This document shows positions 55,486 through 64,000 of a stretch of 64,000 nt of DNA, in pieces. The DNA comes from Apodospora peruviana (taxonomy: Eukaryota; Ascomycota; Sordariomycetes; Sordariales; Lasiosphaeriaceae), in the NCBI GenBank assembly GCA_033439685.1, contig JAUEDM010000008.1, positions 558,001-622,000 of the forward strand, read 5' to 3'. The position numbers and the translations under genes are program-made. The notes below the pieces were generated by a model. It was not told the DNA's origin. It made no database searches and saw only the letters and a program-made list of their open reading frames with translations. How positions within the stretch are numbered: position 1 is the stretch's first letter; every line of letters begins with the position of its first letter.

Positions 55486-56245
55486 TCAACCTAAGACGGG
55501 AATTCCGGTAATGGTTTTTGCAACGTTCTCTTCCTCGACGATGATCTGATAAATGTAGCCCATATCATCGCGCCTAGGCTGCAAGTTGTTGAACAACAGA
55601 AGGGCGACGATGTAATCCTAAAAGTAGTTCAGTTAGTCAATCCATTTGTCCACACATGCGAGACATGACCCCGGAAAGATAGAAACCATGATCCCAACCC
55701 TGAACTTACATCCAAAGCCGCAGCAAACGCCTTCACTTGGGTGTTCAGCGCGAGCCTGGCATTGGGACAAGTCGTGGTCCCAGCGCACGACTTGAGGGTC
55801 AGTTGGTTGTAGAACTTGATGACGCTCAAGGCGAACGGCCTGAACGCTTGATAGACCGCTTCGGAGGCGGCAGGGTCGGTGATGGGTGTGGCGCCGTTAA
55901 GCTCACCCTGGTTGGCCTGAAAGATGGGAACGAGCGCGCTCATATCTGCGATGACTCTCTTTTTTTCACACACTCAGTGAACATGTTAGAATCGTATCAA
56001 GACGAGAATGATCAGAGATATGCAGGACCAGATAATCGTACCGCATACTCCCCCCCACCTATAAGATAACTCGCGCAAGAGAGGGCATTGATCGCCACGG
56101 TGTCGGTCACCATGCTCTGCAGTTTCCCGTTCAACATCTGCAAGTCGCTCGCGACCTGAGTGGGCCCATCCGCCTGGCACCGGCCGAGGGTGGCGGCGGA
56201 CAGACAAGCGGCGGCTTGGAGGATTATGGAGGGACGGAAGAGCAT
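55486..56245 (-). CDS. secreted HsbA-like / cell-wall mannoprotein-like protein
   Basis: Three exons, 56245-56042, 55958-55710 and 55617-55486, 194 residues; introns have GTACGA..AAAAG and GTAAGT..TTTTAG, both phase 0. An N-terminal signal peptide (~23 residues, ending near G-R-C-Q-A) is followed by a largely helical, Ala/Leu/Val-rich protein with D-L-Q-M-L-N-G-K-L, L-V-P-I-F-Q-A-N-Q and A-F-A-A-A-L-D. Two Cys in S-C-A-G-T-T-T-C-P form a close pair. The pattern resembles HsbA/cell-wall galactomannoprotein families, but I am only moderately sure. The last exon (D-Y-I-V-A-L-L-L-F-N-N) is not visible without splicing. It converges on the AA9 gene, 3' ends 290 bases apart. Confidence 0.65.
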
Positions 56246-59200
56246 AATGACCTGTATAATCCGGAGATGTTGTTTTGATGTCAATGAGTTGAGCGAAGTC
56301 TGAAGGGTAAACTTGAAGCGTTCTGTGATGTCTTCTCTATCCATATGTTTCCGTCGAGGAGATAGAGGGAGACTTATATACTACAATGTTCGTACAACCA
56401 CCTACTTACCAGGCTGAAGTAATAGCACCGGGTCTTACTCAACGAAAGTGGCGGAAACATAATCCAACTCCCACATGTCCATCCACTCGCTCACTCTCAG
56501 ACCATCGAACCCATGTCATCAACTACCTATCGGAATATCATTGTCTTTCGAGCCACACAGGAAGAATGCACCTTCCTTTTTCGAGATGTTTGATAGTGTA
56601 TCAAGAAGCACAGCGCTTAGGGTCCCCCAGTCATGGCTCCTGTTCTACCGAAACCTCGAGGGCCCATCTGACACACAACTATTATCTTCTGAGGCTGCCA
56701 CTGCAAGGAATTTTGAAGACTGACATAATTATTCCGTCATAGTTACGATACGGCAACTAATACATTATCGAGGTGCTTATAGACTTAGACTACCTCCTGC
56801 CCAAACCGGTGAGTGTCACAAGGCGCTCGCCACGACAGTTCTTCAGCTCAGTCTGATAGTCACCAAACAGCAATGGGGATATCGCTCCTCCTTTCAGCCA
56901 CGGGCTCGTAATATTTAGCCACCCATGACGTTACCTCAAATATCCAGCGTCGAATCATATTTCTCAACTGGAGTCACTGTCAGTAATAGTTGACAAAGCC
57001 CCCCAAAGACAATTACAACACCACATGAAGCACGAATATTAACAATACTCTCACCGGCCTCCCTGATTCATCAAACTCGTGGATATTCACTTTTACTACA
57101 ATGTTCTCATGACGACTCATCCAGCTGTCCTATGAACTCAAGTCCGAGGCACCACTTTCCGTTCCGCGTTGAAAAGAGCAAGACCTCATTCGTCTATGGG
57201 CGCAGTCGACTTTTGTCGGTGTTCCTTTGACAACAACACGGAATATTACCAGCTCGACTCCAAATCAGTATCTTCTTGATATCCAAGTCGGTAGCAACAG
57301 ACAGCAAGTGTATGGAAATATAGGTAGCCATAGAGAGAGACATAGATAAGAGATGAATGGGTGTGGTAACATACACAAAGTCTGCCGCCGATAGTTTGGT
57401 TTCAGCCCCGATCAGGTTTCACCTCAGCTCAGCCCCACGATCCAGTCCGGTCTGGCCGTGATCGGAAAGGTACCTATCCATCCGCGCGCCTGACTGAGAC
57501 AACAAGGTAGGTAGATAATCAGATCTAGGTTAAAAGTCCAGGGAGCAACTTGGATATTTGATCTCGATCGATCGTGTAGGACGAGGTTCATACCTCATGT
57601 CTCGATCTCACTCCGGTAGCGTGGGGAGACCGTGATGCCGCCGGGCTGAAATTGGTCATGAGTTACCCGCCACTCCCGAGAATCAGAGACACATGAGAAC
57701 TACCGTAGCATGGACCATCTAAAGTTGTGTCTCATAGAGACTCCGCGTTCCGGAGTTGGGTGTTTAAGCTTGTGAAGCAAACCATCAGTCTCGAGGACGA
57801 AAACACAGCGGGATCTTCACTCGCAGTCAGTTAAAGGGGGATGGAACCATCAATCAACAGATTTCTCTTATAAATATCTCACACCAGCAGTTAGCATTCT
57901 GTGCTTGTTCCCTCATCCTGCTGCGGTTCCGACTTACCACATAACTACGACTGCCTTCGGCATTGAGTTGTTCGGAAACACCTGCATGCTTGCTTGACTG
58001 TCTTGAACGAGAGCATCATATTGTGCAAGCCAGCATAGTATGAAACGAAGCTAATGATACTAGACTTACCTGAACCCAGTTATCTAATATCAACTTGATC
58101 TCCTTGTTGGCAACCTCACGCTTTCAATCTCTCCAAAGATGCCCAATATTGTACCTATATTCTCCGCCTCGGCTTCTTCATCGATGGAATGGATAGCATA
58201 TGATAGAAGTGAAGCTGATTCTCCTCACTGCCTAAGGTAGTTTAGGTAGGTGATCGCCCTAGTTATTAGACTAAAAACTCGGATTCGGATTCTCAAGCTT
58301 CCCGACTTCCCCAGACCCAAATGCACTCACGGAGACGCTACCACTAGATTTCTAGCTACCTGACTAAGTCTATAAACAGTACAGCGCTTCAGTCTCCGCA
58401 TCTCATCATGTCACCCCGAACCTTCCGGTCCACGTGTGCGCGAACAGACTCCCCCGCACCGTAACCCTTTCTCGAACCTAGCCAGGTACTCATGCTTGAA
58501 TCTAGATCCATACCGTTGTATAGGCGTTTATGTAGATGCCTTGGATGTCATTCACATGCTTTTTTACTCTTGTTTATTCTCCGATAAGAGTAAAGAGAGG
58601 ACGCGTCTCGGTACTCAGAGTCTGGGCATGGCTTGGTTCGAGGTGGGATTCCGCTCGACCGCGACGACAACTTTTGATGTGTTTCCATCTATCGTGAATC
58701 TGATAACTCCAGCTGTAAAGTACAAAGATATAGCAAAAATGAGAGATATAGAGATATTGACTGGAGTTGGAGTCTTGGACTTTCAACTTCTGCTGCCACA
58801 CAGTTGAAGTTATCCCGCGAGTCAGGTTCCAGGAGAAGCTCCTTGACAGACAGAGGTCGAGACAAGCAAACAAAGTGAAAAAGGGCGGAAAATGCCGTCC
58901 AGTTAATTTCGGTTCCTATCGCCAAGTATGGCTAACAAATTTGTTGGGTGAACTTGTGAAGTCGTCTCCAGTTGTCGGAAAAAGTCTGTCAGCGGAAAGC
59001 CGGGTTCCCCAGCTTTGGTTCTCTCAGGGCTTCACAGCGCCAATGACACCCTGCAGGGGCTCCCCAGATGTCACCCTCGCTGGCGTCGGAGAGCAATCCC
59101 CAAAGGGGAAACGGCGACCTGGATGCCGTCTTCCCCCACACTTCCACTGGACACGGGCCATATTCTGCACCTAGCCACCTCGTGAGCAACCCTGTGACCT

Positions 59201-60166
59201 CCACTTAACGTTTTTCTGTGCTTTCCTTCACCACCACAACCCGAGTGTCGTGCCCTTCCTTCCATCTTTGGAACTACCAAGCTACCCCTCACACCCGCGC
59301 CGTTAGATCAAGATTCATCAGGAACAATCATTGGCGACTGCCGATCCAAGATGGCGCCAATGCAGCCTGCGAGCCATCCTCAAATTCACACGCACATCAC
59401 AGGCCGAGGCTCCTCAGATCTCTCTCGTTAGCGCCAGGCACAATAACGACGACAAACAACACCCAACCTTTCACATGCCTCAATATGGTTTGTAGAGAAG
59501 TGGTCCAATGTAACCCTTTCTTGTCTACCCCGTGGGGAAGCGGGGAGAAGACCACTCTGGCACTCATCCTCCAAGGTGGCACATGCCACACCCGGGACGA
59601 TGGCACGCGAGTAGGTACCGCCGTCGACATTGAGACCCAAGCACATGTCCACTCGTCTACCGCATACCGGTAACGACGGCCGAAGAAAGAAGAAAATCGC
59701 CAAATCTTGGCACCCGGGCGCTTGCCCGTCCTGTCCATATCTCCATCATGGCAGCCAGGTCAGCTGGGCCTTTGGGGTACTTGGGGGAAAACAGGATACC
59801 CCCCGGCCGCCAGGAGCAGAGATCAACCGTGATGGATCGTCATCCACACACCTGCGGGGTCTTCTACCGGCCCGCCCTTACCCACTGCCCTTCAGATCAC
59901 GTTGAGCAAAAGTTGTCCAACGCTACCACACCAAGCTTCTTTTGTGTAGTTTTGCGAGGAGGCACACACCATGTCCCAATCCCAACAAGACCTCGCAAGC
60001 TGTGGATCGTGATGCAAAACTCAAAAATTATTAAACCACGCCTTCCCGGCGATCTGGAAGGGAGGGAGACTTGAGACCAGCCAGGGACACTCATCTCCTT
60101 CCTTGCCATCCAACCCTCCCTTCGGTCCAGTCCCCTCTTCGGTGTCACCTCCGTCTTGCTCTCATC
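56246..60166. other. long intergenic region, no supported gene
   Basis: 3.9 kb. Gene-free by my reading: frames at 56386-56742, 58436-58807, 58767-59174, 59218-59673 and minus-strand frames near 59900-60436 are overlapping, motif-free or antisense to the esterase exon. 56750-58400 is particularly poor in open frames. The last ~100 bases are a CT-rich leader of the esterase gene. Confidence 0.5.
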
Positions 60167-61964
60167 ATGAAGGGTCTCTCCACTCTCGCCGTCGCCGGCG
60201 CCCTGGCTCTCATCGGCCAGGTTACTGCCGCACCCCCAGAGCTCCCGGCGTCTCCCGTGCTGGAGAAGCGGGCCAAGCCGACTGTTTCCATCTCCCAGGG
60301 AAGTGTCGTCGGTATCCAGGGCCCGAACACCGAGACGTTCTACGGCATCCCCTTCGGTGAGGCGCCCACGGGATCGCTCCGCCTGAAGCCGCCCGTCAGA
60401 CGCACCTCGTCCATCGGCACGTTCGATGCCTCGCAAATCGCTGCCTCGTGCCCACAGTTCTTTGCCGACACGGACTCGAACGATCTGATCGCCCAGGTCC
60501 TGGACGCCGTCACCGGTCTGCCTTTCTTCCAGAGCGTTCTGAAAGTGTCAGAGGACTGCTTGAGCATCAGCGTTGTTCGCCCTGCTGGCACGACAGCTTC
60601 GTCGAAGCTACCTGTCCTGTTCTGGATCTTTGGCGGTGGATTTGAGGTACGTTCTAACATTGCACCGAAACACAAGGAAATTGCGACTAATTAAGAATCA
60701 ATAGCTTGGTTGGTCGTCCATGTACGACGGTAACTCCCTAGTCGGAAACGCCATCGATCTCGGAAAGCCCTACATCTTTGTGGCTGTTAACTACCGCGTC
60801 GGCGGCTTCGGTTTCCTGCCCGGAAAGGAGGTTCTCGCTGACGGCGCCGCCAATCTTGGTCTTCTCGACCAGCGGATGGGTCTCGAGTGGGTGGCCGACA
60901 ACATTGCCCAGTTCGGCGGCGACCCGGACAAGGTGACCATCTGGGGTGAGTCCGCTGGCGCCATCTCCGTCATGGACCAGATGGCGCTGTACGACGGCAA
61001 CAACACGTACAAGGGCAAGCCGCTCTTCCGCGCCGGCATCATGAACTCGGGATCCATCGTCCCCGCCGCGCCCGTCGACTGCCCCAAAGGCCAAGAGGTG
61101 TACAACACCGTCGTCAAGGCGGCTGGATGTTCCGCTGCCGCGAACACGCTCGAGTGCCTTCGTGCCTTGCCCTACGACAAGTACCTCCGGGCTGCCAACT
61201 CCGTCCCGGCCATCCTGTCGTACAACTCGGTTGCGCTGTCGTACCTGCCCCGTCCTGACGGAAAGGTTCTCACACAGAGCCCGGATTTGTTGGTCAAGCA
61301 AAACAAGTACGCCGCGGTGCCCATGATCATCGGTGACCAGGAGGACGAAGGAACCCTGTTCTCTCTGTTCCAGTCCAACATCACCACCACCTCAAAGCTT
61401 GTCTCGTACCTCAACACAATCTTCTTCCACGGCGCGACCAAGAGCGAGATGGAGGCCATGGTCGACACCTACAGCCCCTTGATCACTCAAGGCTCCCCCT
61501 TCGGCAGCGGCCTCCTGAACGAAGTCTACCCGGGCTTCAAGCGCCTCGCGGCCATTCTGGGCGATTTGGTGTTTACCCTAACCCGCCGCGCCTTCCTCGA
61601 GATTACGACTTCTGTCAACCCGTCGGTGCCGTCGTGGTCGTACCTTGCTTCTTATGACGAGGGCCTGCCGATCCTGGGGACCTTCCACGGCAGTGATCTG
61701 CTGCAGGTGTTCTACGGCATCCTGCCCAACGACGCGAGCAAGCGGATCCAGAGCTATTATGCCAACTTTGTGTATAACATGGACCCTAACGATGCGAGCG
61801 GTGGTACCAATGCCAAGAGCAAGGTTTTGCTGCCGTGGCCGCAGTGGAGCAAGAACAGGCAGCTTGTGCAGTTCTTTGCCAACTATGCTGGGTATCTGAA
61901 GGACGATTTCCGGACGAAGCAGTATAACTGGATTAAGGAGCATATTCCTGCGCTGTATATCTAA
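60167..61964 (+). CDS. secreted type-B carboxylesterase/lipase
   Basis: Two exons, 60167-60646 and 60705-61964, intron GTACGT..AATAG, 579 residues. Signal peptide of about 21 residues (K-G-L-S-T-L-A-V-A-G-A-L-A-L onward), with a K-R propeptide-like site near 36-37. Type-B carboxylesterase marks: N-T-E-T-F-Y-G-I-P-F-G-E-A-P, the E-D-C-L-S-I motif, oxyanion F-G-G-G-F-E at the exon end, and Y-D-G-N-S. The nucleophile elbow G-E-S-A-G has Ser243. His-containing G-T-F-H-G-S-D lies near 480. The usual length and Cys pairs fit the Candida rugosa/Geotrichum lipase-like group. It hydrolyses esters outside the cell; whether the substrate is lipid, cutin-like or xenobiotic cannot be told. Confidence 0.92.
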
Positions 61965-62743
61965 TTGGGTGGACCGTGGGGCTTGGCTTTTTATATATCT
62001 TTGCTTTGGGGTGAAGTTGGGAGGGATGCTAAGGATGCGGAGTGATGACTCGTCACAGAGATGTGATATGACGATATGAAAAGACTTGAGAGTCTTAAAA
62101 AATTAGGGAGGTGATGATACCATGTATATAGCAGATCTAATGGAATGGACATACCGAGTTGAGTACACGCACACATACCCTCCAAGTCATTTTTATAGTG
62201 AGAATGTCTATTTTCAGGGCGATTCAAACCTTGTTCGGAGAAAAAAGACTGGATCTGACTGTCATAACGTAGACGACTGCGATAGTCTGGCCGTGGTACT
62301 TTCTGACCGCAACCTAGCTTTCTAAAATTTGAATGTTATCCCGTCTGCTTTCCCCTAACTAAGGGAGTCTAGTTTCCTCTCCTTTTGTCTTGTCTTACCT
62401 CTCCCCGAGGGCATTCCAGTTTAGGTATCCATATACCTATCCGTCTGATCACTTTTTAGGTCTCTCTTTTTATCTCACGTCCTCCCATTTCCTGGATTCT
62501 CTTCCTTACTATCTCTCATCTCAATTTGCATCTTGTTTTCATATCTTTTTGCTATCCCTACATCATTTTTGTTACTTTGATACTGTGTAATTCCTCCGAC
62601 CCCTTAATCTCAACCCGAAAACCATCAATACAACCAGCACGTTGGTTCGATTCCTACACGGGTTACTTATCCTCTTTCGAAGGGTTATCCAAATTATTAT
62701 CTTTTGCCGAAGGAGACCTCTATGTCTGAGCAAAGAGACCAAC
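61965..62743. other. convergent intergenic with partial duplicate of the MFS gene end
   Basis: 780 bp between the converging esterase and MFS genes. Pyrimidine-rich from 62340. It contains a 53-bp near copy of the MFS 3' coding end at 62588-62640 (see separate entry). No gene. Confidence 0.6.
62588..62640. repeat. 53-bp direct repeat of the MFS gene 3' end
   Basis: Matches 62745-62797 in the same orientation with about six mismatches, starting TAATTCCTCCGACC. The second copy covers the stop and last ~17 codons of the MFS gene, so the first is a local duplication of its 3' end. Confidence 0.8.
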
Positions 62744-64000
62744 CTAATTCCTCCGACCTCTTAATCTCAACCCCAAATTCATCAACACAACCGGCACGAG
62801 TATCATGACAGCACAAACCAGCGCCATAGCCGAGCTCGCCCACTGCACACTCAGCTGGTCAAACAACCTCCCCGCCCACAGCGGCACCGATGCGCCGACA
62901 AGGCTGCGCACAACCAGATGAGCCGCTATGGCCGAGTTCACACGCTGATCATCGAAAACATGATAAAGATACCCCGTTCCGGCAACAAACACCAGAATCA
63001 CTCCGACGCCGACAAAGAATCCTGCCACGGTTTGTGATGCCCAATGCACGTTCATCGACCAGCCAAACCATAGTAGTGAGATAGGTAGCATCACCGCGCC
63101 GAGCAACATCATCGGAAGGACACTCTTGGCCTCAGCATGAGTCGGCCGTCTCTTCCTGTCAGTTTTAACAAACAGACAAAATAGGGCACACCCTAAAATG
63201 ACTCCCAGCGCGATGGAAATGAGAGGTAAGCTGGCGGTTTGTGATGACCACCCCCGTTGCGCGATAAACGCCGTCGGAAAAGCGGTCAGAATGACCAGAT
63301 AGAGGATCGCGTATGTGATTAAAATGTGGACTGTAACAAAGAAGAGGGTAGGTTCCGTGAGGAAGAGAAGTGTTGGTTTTGCGATATATACATGGAACGC
63401 CAGTCTCCATACTTTGATAGGTGTCTCTTCCTCGCTACGGGCATGGAGCGCCCAGTTTCCTGTCTGTAGACGGAGTTGCTTAGCTTTGCGGCGGAGCAGG
63501 ATCCGGGATGAGGTCTCAGGTGTGATGAGTAAGTGAAGAACGAAGAGAGATGATGTGACGATGAAGACCGTCCAGGATGTCCACAGTGGACCGGTATGAA
63601 CACCGGCGACGGGTCCGAGGACAGCACCGAGGTTGATGCACATCCCCGAAACGATGGCTTTTTGGATGAGAGATTTGGGGCATATCTCGTCTAGGATGGT
63701 AGGTATGAGTACCAGGACGCCTGAGCCGAATGCACCGGATAGAAACTGTGATACCAGGGAGGCTTGAGGGTTGGTGCCGAGCGCCGCGGGTATTTGGAAG
63801 ACTGAGAGACCGAGTAGAGAGATCAAGGTCGGTAATCGATGGCCGTGTTTCTGCGATAAAGGGCCGAACGTGACTGGACCGAGACAGAAGCCAGCTAGCC
63901 AGAGAGAGACCGTTAGGTTGGTCACCAGATCGATTGGGGGATGATTCGCGGTGATGGTGCTGCCGAACGAGACGGCTAGTATCATGGCCGACGAGGCAAT
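62744..64000 (-). CDS. MFS transporter, DHA1-like, N-terminus beyond the window
   Basis: The frame is open through the right edge; the ATG at 63985 lies inside coding sequence (S-S-A-M-I-L-A-V-S-F-G precedes the second helix), so 5' coding sequence is missing. About eleven hydrophobic helices are visible. MFS marks: L-G-P-V-T-F-G-P-L-S-Q-K-H-G-H-R after the second helix (motif A-like, with Gln-Lys-His variant), a large central loop (K-A-K-Q-L-R-L-Q-T-G-N-W to V-W-R-L-A-F) and the C-terminal R-L-R-G-R-R-N. The group is drug:H+ antiporter-like fungal exporters; substrate unknown. No intron in the visible part. Confidence 0.85.
   Translation of the reverse strand: MASSAMILAVSFGSTITANHPPIDLVTNLTVSLWLAGFCLGPVTFGPLSQKHGHRLPTLISLLGLSVFQIPAALGTNPQASLVSQFLSGAFGSGVLVLIPTILDEICPKSLIQKAIVSGMCINLGAVLGPVAGVHTGPLWTSWTVFIVTSSLFVLHLLITPETSSRILLRRKAKQLRLQTGNWALHARSEEETPIKVWRLAFHVYIAKPTLLFLTEPTLFFVTVHILITYAILYLVILTAFPTAFIAQRGWSSQTASLPLISIALGVILGCALFCLFVKTDRKRRPTHAEAKSVLPMMLLGAVMLPISLLWFGWSMNVHWASQTVAGFFVGVGVILVFVAGTGYLYHVFDDQRVNSAIAAHLVVRSLVGASVPLWAGRLFDQLSVQWASSAMALVCAVMILVPVVLMNLGLRLRGRRN

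Noticed and set aside
58767..59174. 135-codon frame with basic N-terminal half
   Set aside because: No domain, opposite strand equally open, no promoter-like leader.
1..64000. CRISPR array, phage or bacterial operon, rRNA
   Set aside because: No direct-repeat/spacer pattern, no rRNA-like sequence, and spliced eukaryotic genes throughout.

Overview
The window is genomic DNA of a filamentous ascomycete (Pezizomycotina, most likely Sordariomycetes). Evidence: short 49-132 nt introns with GTAAGT-like donors and CTAAC/CTGAC branch sites; purine-rich or C-rich leaders before ATGs; families typical of these fungi (WSC sensor, AA9 polysaccharide monooxygenase, PTH11/rhodopsin-like receptor, naphthol-reductase-like SDR, MARVEL-like protein, Swi5/Ace2 regulator, fungal NLR-ankyrin fragment); and long low-coding intergenic stretches. 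Exon joins below were worked out by hand from splice signals and frame.

Layout. 0-11.8 kb is gene-poor and accessory-like: a WSC-domain surface protein, a decayed 2EXR-type gene, two head-to-head paralogous small secreted cysteine-rich proteins, a decayed ORF and a small MITE-like element. 11.8-28 kb is denser: Swi5/Ace2-like zinc-finger regulator, intron-containing tRNA-Glu, a degenerate kinase-like protein, two hypotheticals, an acyltransferase-3 membrane protein, an SDR reductase, a coiled-coil nuclear-type protein and a small basic protein. 28.9-33.9 kb is a decay/transposon zone: a BTB gene with a frameshift beside a 24-bp minisatellite, then a 3.8-kb Tc1/mariner-type element with ~105-bp terminal inverted repeats. 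That element carries a broken DD34E transposase plus a piece of an NLR-ankyrin gene. 35-47.5 kb is mostly conserved: a four-TM MARVEL-like protein followed in frame, across a single UAG, by a proline-rich ORF; a PTH11-like receptor; a 67-residue acidic protein seen only after splicing; an unassigned 543-residue protein; Arp2/3 subunit 3; and TRM6. 48-64 kb is sparse: tRNA-Arg, a possible N-myristoylated protein, an AA9 LPMO facing a secreted HsbA-like protein, a secreted carboxylesterase and a partial MFS transporter at the right edge.

No single pathway or secondary-metabolite cluster links the genes. Housekeeping genes (TRM6, ARPC3, Swi5/Ace2, tRNAs) are interspersed with secreted and cell-surface functions. 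The most unusual object is the TIR-bounded element at 30.0-33.85 kb. Several broken ORFs carry premature stops that single C:G-to-T:A transitions could explain, which is suggestive of, but not proof of, RIP-like decay.
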